A DNA stretch of 64,000 bases from CADEDV01 sp964596345 (GTDB taxonomy: Bacteria; Bacteroidota; Bacteroidia; Chitinophagales; Chitinophagaceae): positions 248,001-312,000 of the forward strand of contig CAZQSZ010000007.1 of NCBI GenBank assembly GCA_964596345.1. The letters run 5' to 3'. Both the position numbers and the translations under genes were made by a program. The notes below the pieces were generated by a model, which was not told the origin of the DNA, searched no databases, and worked only from the letters and a program-made list of their open reading frames with translations. Shown here one piece after another: positions 34,747 to 44,613 of the stretch; position 1 is the first letter of the stretch, and the number at the start of each line of letters is the position of its first letter.

Positions 34747-36237
34747 TTATTCCACTTTAGTGATCTTAAGAACGTTTGTCGGCAGGTGTAAATGGATTGG
34801 TGTACTTCCTGTACTGACCACTACATTTCCTTTGGTAACAAATCCTCTTTCTTTCAGAATATCGATCTGGTCGAATACGATATCATCCAGGCTTTCTTCT
34901 TCATCATAATAAAAAGCACGGACACCCCAGCTCAGACTTAACTGGTTCACCAATGACCTCTCTTTGGTAAATATGTATAAAAACGCTTTGGGACGATAAC
35001 TACTCAGGGTAAAACCTGTATAGCCGCTTTGTGTCATACCTACAATCGCATCCGCACTGACATCCTCTGCCAGTTTACAGGCATTATAACAGATTGCATC
35101 ACTCAGGAAAGAAGGAGAGTGGGGTTGTGGTTTCAGCATTTCTTCGCGGTCATAATCATAAGCCTTGGTCTCGATCTCGTGAATGATCTTGCTCATGGTC
35201 TCTACCACCAGCTTTGGATATTTACCAGTGGCTGTTTCCGCACTCAGCATTACTGCATCGGCCCCTTCCAGCACGGCGTTGGCCACGTCAGTGATCTCAC
35301 TCCGGTTGGGTTTTGTCCGGTCGATCATGCTTTCCATCATCTGGGTGGCCACGATGACGGGCTTGGCACGATGTAAACATTTTTTGATAATATCTTTCTG
35401 GATCAGGGGCACTTCTTCAATAGGTAATTCAACACCCAGGTCGCCACGGGCAATCATGATACCATCACTTTCCACAATAATATCCCGTAAATTTTTTAAA
35501 GCCTCCGGCATTTCGATCTTGGCAATTACTTTGGCTTTATGACCACCTTCTGTAATTCTTCTTTTCAGATCGATAATATCATTGGGTTTTCTTACAAAGG
35601 ACAAGGCTACCCAATCCACTTTTTGGGTGAGGATGAAATCAAGATCGGCAAGATCTTTCTCTGTTAAGGAGGGAAGGGAAATATTTGTATCCGGCAGGTT
35701 GACTCCTTTTTTAGGAAGCAATAAACCACCCAGGGTAACTTCTACTTTTACATCTTTTTCTTTAGTGATCTCTTTCACCACCACTTCCAGCTTGCCATCA
35801 TCGATCAATATCTTTTCACCCACTTTTACATCCGCATGAAGGTCGGGGTAGGAAACGTATATCTTCTCCATAGTACCCACCAGTTTCTGGTTGGTGAAGG
35901 TGAGTATATCACCCTCTTTGATGTCTAAGGCACCCCCCTCAATCTCACCTACTCTTAATTTAGGGCCCTGCAGGTCGGCCAGGATTGAAATATTATAAGG
36001 CTCTTTCTTATTGATCTCCTGGATCAGGTCGATGATCCGGCCTTTGCCTTCATGATCTCCGTGTGAAAAATTAAGACGGAAAACATTCACACCGGCTTTT
36101 ACCAGTTCCAGTAATTTATCGTAGGTATCGCAGGCGGGTCCGACAGTAGCCACGATCTTGGTTCTTTTAAAAGCATGCTGGCGACCTGCTTCTTTATCAA
36201 ATTCTTTGTGCAGGTATTTTTCAATATTCTTACTCAT
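34747..36237 (-). CDS. pyk: Pyruvate kinase
   Basis: A 496-aa glycolytic enzyme that converts phosphoenolpyruvate and ADP to pyruvate and ATP. Motifs seen are KIVATVGPACDTYDKLLELV, FRLNFSHGDHEG, the K+/Mg2+-binding IARGDLGVELPIEEVP and PVIVATQMMESMIDRTKPNR (the family signature). The C-terminal regulatory domain (about 370-496) ends with VVSTGSTPIHLHLPTN. The length is normal. It is 82 bases downstream of pfkA on the same strand, so the two rate-controlling glycolytic enzymes are probably coexpressed. Confidence 0.97.
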   Translation of the reverse strand: MSKNIEKYLHKEFDKEAGRQHAFKRTKIVATVGPACDTYDKLLELVKAGVNVFRLNFSHGDHEGKGRIIDLIQEINKKEPYNISILADLQGPKLRVGEIEGGALDIKEGDILTFTNQKLVGTMEKIYVSYPDLHADVKVGEKILIDDGKLEVVVKEITKEKDVKVEVTLGGLLLPKKGVNLPDTNISLPSLTEKDLADLDFILTQKVDWVALSFVRKPNDIIDLKRRITEGGHKAKVIAKIEMPEALKNLRDIIVESDGIMIARGDLGVELPIEEVPLIQKDIIKKCLHRAKPVIVATQMMESMIDRTKPNRSEITDVANAVLEGADAVMLSAETATGKYPKLVVETMSKIIHEIETKAYDYDREEMLKPQPHSPSFLSDAICYNACKLAEDVSADAIVGMTQSGYTGFTLSSYRPKAFLYIFTKERSLVNQLSLSWGVRAFYYDEEESLDDIVFDQIDILKERGFVTKGNVVVSTGSTPIHLHLPTNVLKITKVE

Positions 36238-36319
36238 AGTGTTCGTTTCTGGTTACTTGCTTCTGACCTGCTGAAAAGACAGGGACCGGCGGTCAGCTAC
36301 CAGTACCTGTTTTGATAAT

Positions 36320-37303
36320 TTAACTGGCTAATATCTTTACAATTTTCATCCATTCTTCACTGATCTTACCTTTGTTTTTGACGGCCGTTTCGAGTGGTAT
36401 ATAATGCATCTTGTTATTAAGGATCCCTACAAATACATTGTGCCGGCCTTCTATCAGGCTTTCCACAGCGTGGTATCCCATCCGGCTGGCGATCAGCCTG
36501 TCCATACAACTGGGCGATCCGCCCCGCTGAATATGTCCGAGTATACAAACCCTGATCTCTGCATTCGGAAGTTTTTCCTCCAGTACTTTCTGCACTTCGT
36601 TTGCACCTCCAAATTCATCTCCTTCAGCCACCACAATAAGGTTCACTAATTTTTTCCGGCGTTCTTTTTCCTGGAGTGATGCGATCAGGTCATCCATATT
36701 GGTTTTCCGTTCAGGAACAAGAATATTTTCTGCGCCTGTGGCAATGCCGCTGTGCAGGGCAATATAACCGGCATCACGACCCATCACTTCAATGATGAAG
36801 ATCCGGTCATGCGCATCCATGGTATCCCTGATCTTGTCAATCGCTTCTACGGCCGTGTTTACAGCCGTGTCAAACCCAATGGTAAAATCAGTTCCTGCAA
36901 TGTCTTTATCAATTGTTCCGGCCAGGCCGATGCAGGGAATATCATATTCCTGGCTGAATTTTACAGCACCGCGGAATGAACCATCACCACCGATGATCAC
37001 CAATCCATCAATCCCTCTTTTCTTTAGTGTTTCGTATGCAATCTTTCTTCCTTCGGGTTCATAGAATTCTTTGCAACGGGCCGTTTTCAAAATGGTTCCG
37101 CCCCGCTGGATAATGTTCGCCACTGAGCGGCCATCCATTTTGAATATATCATCTTCGATCATGCCCTGGTAGCCCCGCATGATACCATACACTTCTAATC
37201 CATGATAAATACCGGTGCGAACCACCGCCCTGATAGCGGCATTCATTCCGGGGGCATCCCCGCCAGATGTCAGTACCCCGATCTTTGTTACTTTTTTTGC
37301 CAT
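36320..37303 (-). CDS. pfkA: ATP-dependent 6-phosphofructokinase
   Basis: A 327-aa enzyme phosphorylating fructose 6-phosphate. Motifs are GVLTSGGDAPGMNAAIRAVV at residues 8-27, IGGDGSFRGA (the GGDGS form and Gly before TID indicate ATP rather than PPi use), and GTIDKDIAGTDFTIGFDTAV with both catalytic-site aspartates. GHIQRGGSPSCMDR is the allosteric-site signature. The residue between the aspartates is Lys instead of the common Asn, a small variation. It is followed by pyk on the same strand. Confidence 0.97.
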   Translation of the reverse strand: MAKKVTKIGVLTSGGDAPGMNAAIRAVVRTGIYHGLEVYGIMRGYQGMIEDDIFKMDGRSVANIIQRGGTILKTARCKEFYEPEGRKIAYETLKKRGIDGLVIIGGDGSFRGAVKFSQEYDIPCIGLAGTIDKDIAGTDFTIGFDTAVNTAVEAIDKIRDTMDAHDRIFIIEVMGRDAGYIALHSGIATGAENILVPERKTNMDDLIASLQEKERRKKLVNLIVVAEGDEFGGANEVQKVLEEKLPNAEIRVCILGHIQRGGSPSCMDRLIASRMGYHAVESLIEGRHNVFVGILNNKMHYIPLETAVKNKGKISEEWMKIVKILAS

Positions 37304-37526
37304 AGTATTGTTCTGCTATCTTCTGCTGATTAATTATTTGTCTTAGACGAACAATCGTTTGAATATTCCAAGGGTAAAAGGCCCTCAAAAATAAGGTTTT
37401 GTTTTGATTGTGTTTTTTAAACACGGAAGGGGGTACAAAGCATCTTTCAGTTCTTCTTAACATAAATACCCACCAGTACGCAGAAAAAAGGAAGATTCCC
37501 TGCGTTAAGTTGTAAATCAAATCATC
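37304..37526. other. Gap between pfkA and a secreted unknown
   Basis: This 223-base spacer between divergent genes is AT-rich and contains TTAAGTTGTAAATC just before the start at 37527. I see no gene, repeat or convincing paired promoter elements in it. Confidence 0.3.
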
Positions 37527-38267
37527 ATGATGAAGAAAGTATTGCTTTTCATATTCCTTTTCGCCGGGGGAAACTGTATTGCCCAGGCCGATACCACGAA
37601 ATGGGTAAGGGCCTTTCCCATTACAGATTATATGATTGACCTGAACGACAGCATCAAAGTGGTGCAGGTGTATCTTCCCGGGGGCCCGGCACTGAAAGAA
37701 AAACAACCCGGCTTGCTGAGAGGCGTTTATAAGGACGGTAAAGCCGATACGGCGGAGATCGGTGCGGGCCGTTGTCATCTCATCAAAGGGGACTATTATT
37801 ATTTTACTATTAACTATAAGGAAAGCGGAATAATTCCCAAAGAGAATGATCTCTTGTACACAGTAGTTGACAAACCTGCGATTTTCAGGAAACAGGTCAT
37901 TGGCCTTGCCTCTCATTTCATTGAACTGCAAAACGTACATGAAGAACCTTTTTATGACCGGTTTGCTATCTTTCAAAAATGGACAGAGGCGGACGAAAAA
38001 AGACAGATCGATTCGATGGTGCGTGATATACAGTTTACCGGCCAGTATTTTCTTGAAAACAATCCTTCCATGGATGTGGAAATTAAAAGCGGGGAATTTA
38101 AAGGGCAAAAAGTATTGTATGTCATGGTGGAATGCCAGCCGGGCTATCTTAAAGACTTCTTTGATTATATGATTGTCCGTCCCAGGCTTTATGCAGGGCA
38201 GCGCTGGAAAGTATCAGAAATTTTTGCCACCTGGCTGAGCAGCGGAGCTCCCACCGTGATAAGGTAA
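37527..38267 (+). CDS. Secreted protein of unknown function
   Basis: A 246-aa protein with a signal peptide (MMKKVLLFIFLFAGGNCIAQ), otherwise soluble. A beta-rich first half (SIKVVQVYLPGGPALKEKQP, then KGDYYYFTINYKESG) is followed by a helical segment (FQKWTEADEKRQIDSMVRDI). It ends in the region RLYAGQRWKVSEIFATWLSS. I do not recognise the family. It stands alone between pfkA (divergent) and a prolyl oligopeptidase gene. Confidence 0.75.
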   Translation: MMKKVLLFIFLFAGGNCIAQADTTKWVRAFPITDYMIDLNDSIKVVQVYLPGGPALKEKQPGLLRGVYKDGKADTAEIGAGRCHLIKGDYYYFTINYKESGIIPKENDLLYTVVDKPAIFRKQVIGLASHFIELQNVHEEPFYDRFAIFQKWTEADEKRQIDSMVRDIQFTGQYFLENNPSMDVEIKSGEFKGQKVLYVMVECQPGYLKDFFDYMIVRPRLYAGQRWKVSEIFATWLSSGAPTVIR

Positions 38268-38368
38268 TCAGGAAATCGATCACTCATCCCACGGACAGGC
38301 CATTTATCAGCCTGCTGTTCTTTGGGCAGTTGTTTCGTTTAACTTTAGGCTAATAAATTTTTTTGTGT

Positions 38369-40504
38369 ATGAAAAAAATACTGGCCTTCTTTTTTCTTTT
38401 CCTGCCATTGTTGCCGTTGGCACAGTTGCAATATCCTGAGACAAAAAAAACAGACGTTACCGATAATTATCATGGCACTTCTGTAGCCGATCCTTACCGC
38501 TGGCTGGAAGATGATAATAGTGAAGAGACCAAAGCCTGGGTACAGCAGCAGAATAAGGTAACGAATGAATACCTGGCTACTATTCCTTACCGGGATAAAG
38601 TGAAAAAGAGACTGGAAGAATTATGGAACTATCCTAAATATGGTTCTCCTTCTAAAAAGGGAGACTATTATTATTTCAGTAAAAATGATGGTTTGCAGAA
38701 CCAGAGTGTTATTTACCGCCAGAAAGGATTGAATGGCAAACCGGAGGTTTTCTTTGATCCGAATAAATTATCAGCCGATGGTACCACGGCATTAGGAGCC
38801 TGGTCTTTTTCAAAAAATAATAAATATGTTGGCTATGCAGTGGCCATGAGCGGAAGCGACTGGCAGGAAGCTTTTGTGCTGGATGCAGTCACCGGGAAAA
38901 AATTAACCGATAATGTGAAATGGATAAAATTCAGTGGCCTTAACTGGAAGGGGGATGATGGATTTTATTACAGCCGTTACCCGGAGCCGGATGAAAAAAG
39001 TAAACTGAGTAAACAAAACCAGTTTCACCAGGTATGGTATCATAAGATCGGCACTTCGCAGGCTGAAGATGTGTTGATTTATAAAGACGATGCACATCCA
39101 TTACGTAATATGGGCGGGGGTATGACGGAAGATAACCGTTTCCTGGTCATCAGCATGTCTGAAGGAACCAGCGGTGCGGAGATATGGGTAAAAGATACAA
39201 AGGCAGCGGATCCGAAATTCACTTTATTGATCGCTGGTTTTAAAACAAGTCCTTCTGTCGTTACGAATGTTGGCGATAAATTACTGGTACGCACCAATGA
39301 AGATGCACCTAATTATAAAATAGTATTGGTGGATCCGAAGAACCCGGGCAAAGAGAACTGGAAAACGGTGATTGCAGAAAAAGAAGAAGTGTTACAGGGC
39401 GTTGGAACCGGTGGAGGTTACCTGTTTGCCAGTTACCTGAAAGATGCGTCCACCAGGGTTTACCAGCACAGCTATGATGGTAAACTGGTAAGGGAGATCA
39501 AATTACCCGGCATTGGTTCTGCCGGTGGCTTTGGGGGAGATATTAATTCGAAAGAATTTTTCTATACCTATTCATCGTTCAGTTACCCTCCGACCATTTT
39601 CCGGTATAATATCACAACAGGTCAGTCAACTTTATTCCGTAAAACAGAAGTAAAGTTTGACGTATCACAGTTTGAGACCAAACAGGTCTTTTTTACCAGT
39701 AAGGATGGCACCAAAGTGCCTATGTTCCTGACCTACAAAAAAGGATTGAAACTGGATGGAACAAACCCGGCTTTGATTTATGGGTATGGTGGTTTTAATA
39801 TTCCCTCAACTCCCGGCTTTAGTGTAAGTAATGCTTTCTTCATGGAGCAGGGCGGCATTTATGCTGTAGTGAACCTCCGTGGTGGCAGTGAATATGGTGA
39901 AAAATGGCATAAGGCCGGGATGAAGGAAAACAAGCAGAATGTTTTTGATGATTTTATTGGTGCTGCTGAATACCTGGTCAAAGAAAAATATACCAATAAA
40001 AGTAAAATCGCCATTCGTGGGGGAAGTAATGGCGGTTTATTGGTGGGTGCCGCTATGACTCAGCGTCCTGATCTTTTCAAAGTCGCTATTCCACAGGTAG
40101 GTGTGATGGATATGCTACGATATCATAAGTTTACCATTGGCTGGGCCTGGGCTGTTGAATACGGACGCAGTGACAGTGCTGATGCATTCAATTATCTTTC
40201 TAAATACTCGCCACTGCATAATTTAAAGCCCGGGGTTAGTTACCCTGCAACCATTGTTACCACGGCTGATCATGACGACCGGGTAGTGCCGGCACACTCA
40301 TTCAAATTTGCTGCGGCACTGCAGGCTGCGCAGGCAGGCACCAACCCCACTGTGATCCGGATTGAAAGTAAGGCGGGACATGGCGCCGGTAAACCTACCA
40401 GCAAACAGATCGAGGAAGCGACGGATATCTGGAGTTTTACGATGTTTAATCTTGGAATGAATTATACAGAGCCGGTGGCACCGGGTGTAAAAAAAGCTTT
40501 TTGA
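38369..40504 (+). CDS. Secreted prolyl oligopeptidase (S9A)
   Basis: A TTG at 38363 is in frame, but the ATG at 38369 starts the signal peptide MKKILAFFFLFLPLLPLAQL (711 aa). The N-terminal helix and beta-propeller (about 20-430) open with VADPYRWLEDDNSEETKAWV. The catalytic domain contains NLRGGSEYGEKWHKAGMKEN and the nucleophile motif RGGSNGGLLVGAA (Ser). The acid and base follow in TADHDDRVVPAHS and SKAGHGAGKP. It cleaves short peptides after proline in the periplasm. The gene is single and has its own strong terminator. Confidence 0.96.
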   Translation: MKKILAFFFLFLPLLPLAQLQYPETKKTDVTDNYHGTSVADPYRWLEDDNSEETKAWVQQQNKVTNEYLATIPYRDKVKKRLEELWNYPKYGSPSKKGDYYYFSKNDGLQNQSVIYRQKGLNGKPEVFFDPNKLSADGTTALGAWSFSKNNKYVGYAVAMSGSDWQEAFVLDAVTGKKLTDNVKWIKFSGLNWKGDDGFYYSRYPEPDEKSKLSKQNQFHQVWYHKIGTSQAEDVLIYKDDAHPLRNMGGGMTEDNRFLVISMSEGTSGAEIWVKDTKAADPKFTLLIAGFKTSPSVVTNVGDKLLVRTNEDAPNYKIVLVDPKNPGKENWKTVIAEKEEVLQGVGTGGGYLFASYLKDASTRVYQHSYDGKLVREIKLPGIGSAGGFGGDINSKEFFYTYSSFSYPPTIFRYNITTGQSTLFRKTEVKFDVSQFETKQVFFTSKDGTKVPMFLTYKKGLKLDGTNPALIYGYGGFNIPSTPGFSVSNAFFMEQGGIYAVVNLRGGSEYGEKWHKAGMKENKQNVFDDFIGAAEYLVKEKYTNKSKIAIRGGSNGGLLVGAAMTQRPDLFKVAIPQVGVMDMLRYHKFTIGWAWAVEYGRSDSADAFNYLSKYSPLHNLKPGVSYPATIVTTADHDDRVVPAHSFKFAAALQAAQAGTNPTVIRIESKAGHGAGKPTSKQIEEATDIWSFTMFNLGMNYTEPVAPGVKKAF

Positions 40505-40520
40505 TCTGCATTTTATTGAA

Positions 40521-40556
40521 AAAGGCCTTGCTTCAAAATGAAGCAAGGCCTTTTTT
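40521..40556 (+). terminator. Rho-independent terminator of the prolyl oligopeptidase gene
   Basis: A perfect 14-bp stem (40521-40534 with 40540-40553, AAAGGCCTTGCTTC and its complement) has a 5-base loop and a T-run. It starts 17 bases after the stop codon. Confidence 0.93.
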
Positions 40557-40641
40557 ATTTGGTATAAAATAAAAAAGTAATAAGAGGAGCAGACTTGTCA
40601 ATAATCATGATGAATGGTGAGGGTTGAACTGGTACGGCCAC

Positions 40642-40649
40642 TATATTTG
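40642..40649 (+). promoter_or_regulatory. TATATTTG box before the secreted unknown at 40669
   Basis: A perfect TAnnTTTG match lies 19 bases before the ATG. No TTTG is present at -33 spacing (nearest GTTG is too close), so only the -7 box supports it. Confidence 0.45.
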
Positions 40650-40668
40650 CAAATCCTAAAATTTTTAC

Positions 40669-41385
40669 ATGAGAAAACACATTTCTTTTTTTACTATTGT
40701 AACCACAGCTGTATTCTTTTTTTCTGTATCAACAGCAAAATCACAAACAACAGATTCTGCTGCTGTAAAAGTAGAGCAAGGTACCATTGATGAACTTCCG
40801 GCAAAACCTTTCCGCCTTCCGGCCCTGGCGGAAATAAATGGCTCCCCTTTTTTAACTGCCGATTACCAGCAGGGAGCTGTGGAGCTGGGACAAGGTAAAG
40901 TGGTAACAGGTGTTCCCGTCAAGTTCAATATTTTCAATAATGCAATGATGGTATTAAAGAATGGTGAAGAACTGAAACTGGAATTCTTTGAACTGGTTTC
41001 ATATGACCAGGCAGATAACAGCGGTAATATAAAGCATGTGATGTTTAAAGCCGGTTATCCTGAAGTGGACGGTCACAATGATAATACAGTATACCAGGTA
41101 CTGTCCCTGGGGCCTAAAGTACATTTACTGAAATTCATGTCTCAAAAAGTGGAAGACGCTGCTACGTTGGGGGATTACAGCCGTAAAGAGATCGTTACTA
41201 CAGAACAGCTATATATATATATACCAGGTGGAAAAATTAGAAAGATCAAGAACAGCAAACAGGCATTGCAGGATGCATTGCCGGAACTGGCTGCTAAAAT
41301 TGATGAAGTGGCAGCGGCTAAAAAATTAAAACTGAAAAGCGAAAACGAAATTTCAGTACTGGTGGAAGAATTGAATAAACCATAA
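40669..41385 (+). CDS. Secreted protein of unknown function
   Basis: A 238-aa protein with signal MRKHISFFTIVTTAVFFFSV, cut near AKSQT. The mature part is beta-rich (GVPVKFNIFNNAMMVLKNGE) and has a conserved-looking core, SPFLTADYQQGAVELGQGKV. A helical Lys-rich C-terminus follows (ELAAKIDEVAAAKKLKLKSE). I do not recognise the family, though such proteins are frequent in Bacteroidota. It has a promoter-like box upstream and a terminator downstream, so it is a single-gene unit. Confidence 0.75.
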   Translation: MRKHISFFTIVTTAVFFFSVSTAKSQTTDSAAVKVEQGTIDELPAKPFRLPALAEINGSPFLTADYQQGAVELGQGKVVTGVPVKFNIFNNAMMVLKNGEELKLEFFELVSYDQADNSGNIKHVMFKAGYPEVDGHNDNTVYQVLSLGPKVHLLKFMSQKVEDAATLGDYSRKEIVTTEQLYIYIPGGKIRKIKNSKQALQDALPELAAKIDEVAAAKKLKLKSENEISVLVEELNKP

Positions 41386-41406
41386 TATGGACAAACAAAC
41401 CCGGAT

Positions 41407-41434
41407 AATCCTGCCTGCGATGGCAGGATTTTTT
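41407..41434 (+). terminator. Rho-independent terminator
   Basis: A 9-bp stem, AATCCTGCC at 41407-41415 and GGCAGGATT at 41422-41430, is followed by TTTT. It ends the transcript of the secreted unknown. Confidence 0.88.
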
Positions 41435-41460
41435 GTTTGTAATAGCTTTATTTTTGAAAA

Positions 41461-42348
41461 ATGAAAATTCTGGTAACAGGTGCTAATGGTTTTTTGGGGC
41501 ACTACCTTGTTCAGCAACTTTTGCTAAAGAAATATACCGTTATCGCCACCGGTAAAGGCGAATGCCGGCTTCCATTTACAGGAATGGATAATTTTGATTA
41601 CGAACCCATGGATTTCACAGATCCTTTTGCTGTTCATGATCTATTTGAAAAATATCAACCCGCTGCTGTGGTTCATGCCGGTGCCATGAGTAAACCCGAT
41701 GATTGCGAAAAAGAACAATGGCAGGCTTACCTGGTTAATGTGGAAGGAACAGTTACCTTATTGACCAATGCAGAGGAATACCGATCCTTTTTTGTTTTTG
41801 TATCCACTGATTTCATATTTGATGGAGAAAAAGGAATGTACAGGGAAGGAGATATGGCAGCCCCGGTGAATTTTTATGGGAAGACAAAATGGGAAGCAGA
41901 AGAGATCGTAAAAGAATACCCGTTTGACTGGTCGATTGCCAGAACGGTATTAGTGTACGGTAAACCGCTGGCAGGACGATCAAATATTCTCAGCATTGTA
42001 AAAGATAAGCTGGCGAAAGGGGAGGAGTACAGTGTGGTGAATGACCAGGTGAGAACACCCACCTACGTGGAAGACCTGGCTGCAGGTATTGTGGCAATCA
42101 TTGAAAAGAAAGCTACCGGTATTTATCATTTATCCGGTACAGATATACTGACCCCCTATGAAATGGCTACCAGGACGGCTGATTATCTCGGGCTGGATAA
42201 ATCACTCCTCAAAAAAGTTACCGCTGCTGATTTTACACAACCTGCCAGACGGCCACCGAAAACAGGCTTCAATATTGAAAAAGCAAAAAAGGAGCTGGGT
42301 TACCAGCCCCTATCATTTGAAGAAGGTCTTGCTAAAACTTTTTCCTGA
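41461..42348 (+). CDS. RmlD-like NAD(P)-dependent sugar-nucleotide reductase
   Basis: A 295-aa extended short-chain dehydrogenase. The Rossmann motif is MKILVTGANGFLGHYLVQQL. AVVHAGAMSKPDDCEKEQW and FVFVSTDFIFDGEKGMY match dTDP-4-dehydrorhamnose reductase (RmlD/RfbD) family patterns, and the catalytic Tyr-Lys pair is in FYGKTKWEAEEI. No other rhamnose biosynthesis genes lie nearby, so the true substrate could be another sugar nucleotide or an unrelated metabolite. It ends directly against the converging TonB receptor gene. Confidence 0.85.
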   Translation: MKILVTGANGFLGHYLVQQLLLKKYTVIATGKGECRLPFTGMDNFDYEPMDFTDPFAVHDLFEKYQPAAVVHAGAMSKPDDCEKEQWQAYLVNVEGTVTLLTNAEEYRSFFVFVSTDFIFDGEKGMYREGDMAAPVNFYGKTKWEAEEIVKEYPFDWSIARTVLVYGKPLAGRSNILSIVKDKLAKGEEYSVVNDQVRTPTYVEDLAAGIVAIIEKKATGIYHLSGTDILTPYEMATRTADYLGLDKSLLKKVTAADFTQPARRPPKTGFNIEKAKKELGYQPLSFEEGLAKTFS

Positions 42349-44613
42349 TCAGAAACTAAAATTGATACCGGCTTTGATAAAGCGGGGTGTTCCGGGTGTA
42401 TAATGTATCTCGGATATTGCATCTGGCTCTCCCTGCAATCTCGATTCCGTATCAAATTGTGCTTCGTTCCATTTCCGGTTAAATATGTTTTCCATGGATA
42501 CAAACAGGTCAAATTTTTTTAACTTATAACTGGCCAGTACATCTGTGATAAAATAACCCTGCGCTGTTACAGAGTTGTCCTCGTTCGCAGGCCTGTCATC
42601 AATGAAACGATAACGCAGGGAACCACTAAAGCCATTTTTTGATTTGGCTGTCAGCCCGCCAATACTGGTAAAAGCAGGAGCTAACGGCACATAATCTTCT
42701 CCTTTCGGTTCACCAATAGCTCTTGCCCTGGTCAGGTTAATATCCATGTCGGCATATAACCAGCTGTTGACCTGGTATCTTGCAGAAACATCAACGCCCA
42801 TTCTTCTTGTCTTCCCGCTGGGCTCCACAATACCTGCATCACCCACATACACAAATTCCTGTTGCGAATACAAATGCCACAAAGTGGTTTTGAGGACCAA
42901 TGCCTTTACCGGTTTCAGAATGATACCCAGATCGGTTCCAAAAACTTTTGGTAAAATATCATCGGCCTGGTTGTTAAGAATCACTCTTGAATCATTAGAG
43001 TGGAACCCGATACTGTTATTGAAAAATATTTTTACGTTGGCAGAAGGGTTGTAGTTCAAATTGATCTTGGGACTGAAGGTTCCTTTTGCTTGTCTCCGGA
43101 AATCCGTTTCCCCGGCCAGTTCATCCCGGTAGCCAAACCGGAAATAATCATAACGGATGCCGCCGTCAATGGAGAATTTATTACTCAATTCCACCTGCTG
43201 ATCCCAGTATACAAATGCATTTCCTTCCTGTACATCTCCTTTCTGGATATAAGAAAGAAATTGTCTTTTAACAGCCCTGGAGAGTTCAATATCTTTTACA
43301 TTATCGTAGCGGAAACCGGCACCGAATTCCGTTACTGCTTTTTTATTGCCCAGCAACCAGGTTTTGGCGGCAGTTGTTGTATAACCGTAAATATCTCTTG
43401 ATTCCCGTTGTTTGATCTCGTCACCATTTACAGGGTCTTCCAGGAAGAAGGTAAAATTAGAATAGAGTTTGAAATGATATTTGCTGTAATAGAACTGATC
43501 GGTGGATTGCCAGTTGCGTTTCCATTGTTTGGCAAACCGGATATTGAAATTGGTACGGCTGGTATTTCCACCTTCGCTGTTATCAATGGAGCCAAAGCGG
43601 CTGATCAGGCCGCTGCGAACAGCCCGGTCCGGTATCTGTCCGGAAGCATCCCAGCGGCTGTCAAAAGTGGAAGCAGTGATCGTCAACTGCGACTGGTTGC
43701 CAAACCAGGCATTGTATTTACCCATGATATTGAAACGGTGAAAATTCTGGGAACTTTCAAAATATCCGTCATTATGAAAATATTCAGAAGCTATGTAGAA
43801 TTGCTGCCTGTTTCTTTCCGTACTTTTATTGAAAACTTTTAATTGTCCTGATACACGTTGTGTATTAAAATCACCCGCTTCGATCTTGATGCTGTTATTG
43901 CTCAGAAAATCTTTTGTTTTAAAATCAACATACCCGGCTGTAGCCAGGTTCCCTCTTTCTGTACTATGAGGCCCCAGTTCAAAAGCTACTTTCTCAATTG
44001 TTTCAGGTATCAGGAAATGAAGATCAGCATAACCCTGTCCATGAGCATGACTGACCATATTTACCGGGATACCATCTACGGTAAGACTGATATCAGTGCC
44101 ATGATCGATGTCAAAACCCCGCAGGAAGATTTGTTCGGCTTTACCACCACCCGCATGTTGTGCGATGAATATGCCGGGAACAATACGCAACACATCCTGT
44201 GATGTATTTACAGGCCGCAACATGATATCCACCTGGCTGAGTGTATTGATGCCATTCGTTTTTTTGCTGCTTACCCGTACTTCGGAAAGATCAAGAACCC
44301 CTCTTTTTAGGTTTACAGCAACGGTTGATACCAGGTTGGCTTTTACTTCAACAGGTATTATTTCTGTTCTGTATCCGGTATGAGATGCGATCAGCTCATA
44401 TTGGCCTGCAGGAAGGTTGGCAAAACGAAAAGAGCCGAATGCATCTGTATTATCTCCTTTATTACTACTGGACAAGTTAATGCTGGCTCCTGTTATCGGC
44501 GACCTTGTTTCAATATCTTTTATCGTACCTTCTATGATGCCGGTCTGAGCGGCCAGTGAAAAAGATAATAAACAGGCCAGGGAAGTGATAGCAGTAAGTT
44601 TGATTCTTCTCAT
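42349..44613 (-). CDS. TonB-dependent receptor with carboxypeptidase-like N-terminal domain
   Basis: The frame extends to 44799, but the signal peptide MRRIKLTAITSLACLLSFSL begins at the ATG at 44613 (754 aa). Residues about 24-95 form a CarboxypepD_reg-like domain (GTIKDIETRSPITGASINLS). The plug follows (about 105-225) with FLRGFDIDHGTDISLTVDGI and a notable NMVSHAHGQGYADLHF. A 22-strand barrel continues to the final KAGINFSF, with the C-terminal Phe expected for barrel assembly. No SusD partner is present. It diverges from two DUF4331 genes. A His-rich plug loop hints at metal or metal-complex uptake, but the ligand is unknown. Confidence 0.93.
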   Translation of the reverse strand: MRRIKLTAITSLACLLSFSLAAQTGIIEGTIKDIETRSPITGASINLSSSNKGDNTDAFGSFRFANLPAGQYELIASHTGYRTEIIPVEVKANLVSTVAVNLKRGVLDLSEVRVSSKKTNGINTLSQVDIMLRPVNTSQDVLRIVPGIFIAQHAGGGKAEQIFLRGFDIDHGTDISLTVDGIPVNMVSHAHGQGYADLHFLIPETIEKVAFELGPHSTERGNLATAGYVDFKTKDFLSNNSIKIEAGDFNTQRVSGQLKVFNKSTERNRQQFYIASEYFHNDGYFESSQNFHRFNIMGKYNAWFGNQSQLTITASTFDSRWDASGQIPDRAVRSGLISRFGSIDNSEGGNTSRTNFNIRFAKQWKRNWQSTDQFYYSKYHFKLYSNFTFFLEDPVNGDEIKQRESRDIYGYTTTAAKTWLLGNKKAVTEFGAGFRYDNVKDIELSRAVKRQFLSYIQKGDVQEGNAFVYWDQQVELSNKFSIDGGIRYDYFRFGYRDELAGETDFRRQAKGTFSPKINLNYNPSANVKIFFNNSIGFHSNDSRVILNNQADDILPKVFGTDLGIILKPVKALVLKTTLWHLYSQQEFVYVGDAGIVEPSGKTRRMGVDVSARYQVNSWLYADMDINLTRARAIGEPKGEDYVPLAPAFTSIGGLTAKSKNGFSGSLRYRFIDDRPANEDNSVTAQGYFITDVLASYKLKKFDLFVSMENIFNRKWNEAQFDTESRLQGEPDAISEIHYTPGTPRFIKAGINFSF

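Noticed and set aside
37149..38108. A 319-codon open frame on the minus strand
   Set aside because: It overlaps the end of pfkA and the secreted gene at 37527 in other frames, and its translation has no recognisable domain. The genes it crosses have clear signals.
41461..42348. A rhamnose biosynthesis operon around the RmlD-like gene
   Set aside because: No rmlA, rmlB or rmlC and no glycosyltransferases lie nearby. Only the reductase resemblance is supported.
42349..44613. A SusCD polysaccharide-uptake locus at the TonB receptor
   Set aside because: There is no SusD partner and the receptor is of shorter, non-SusC length. The neighbours are DUF4331 and TPR proteins.
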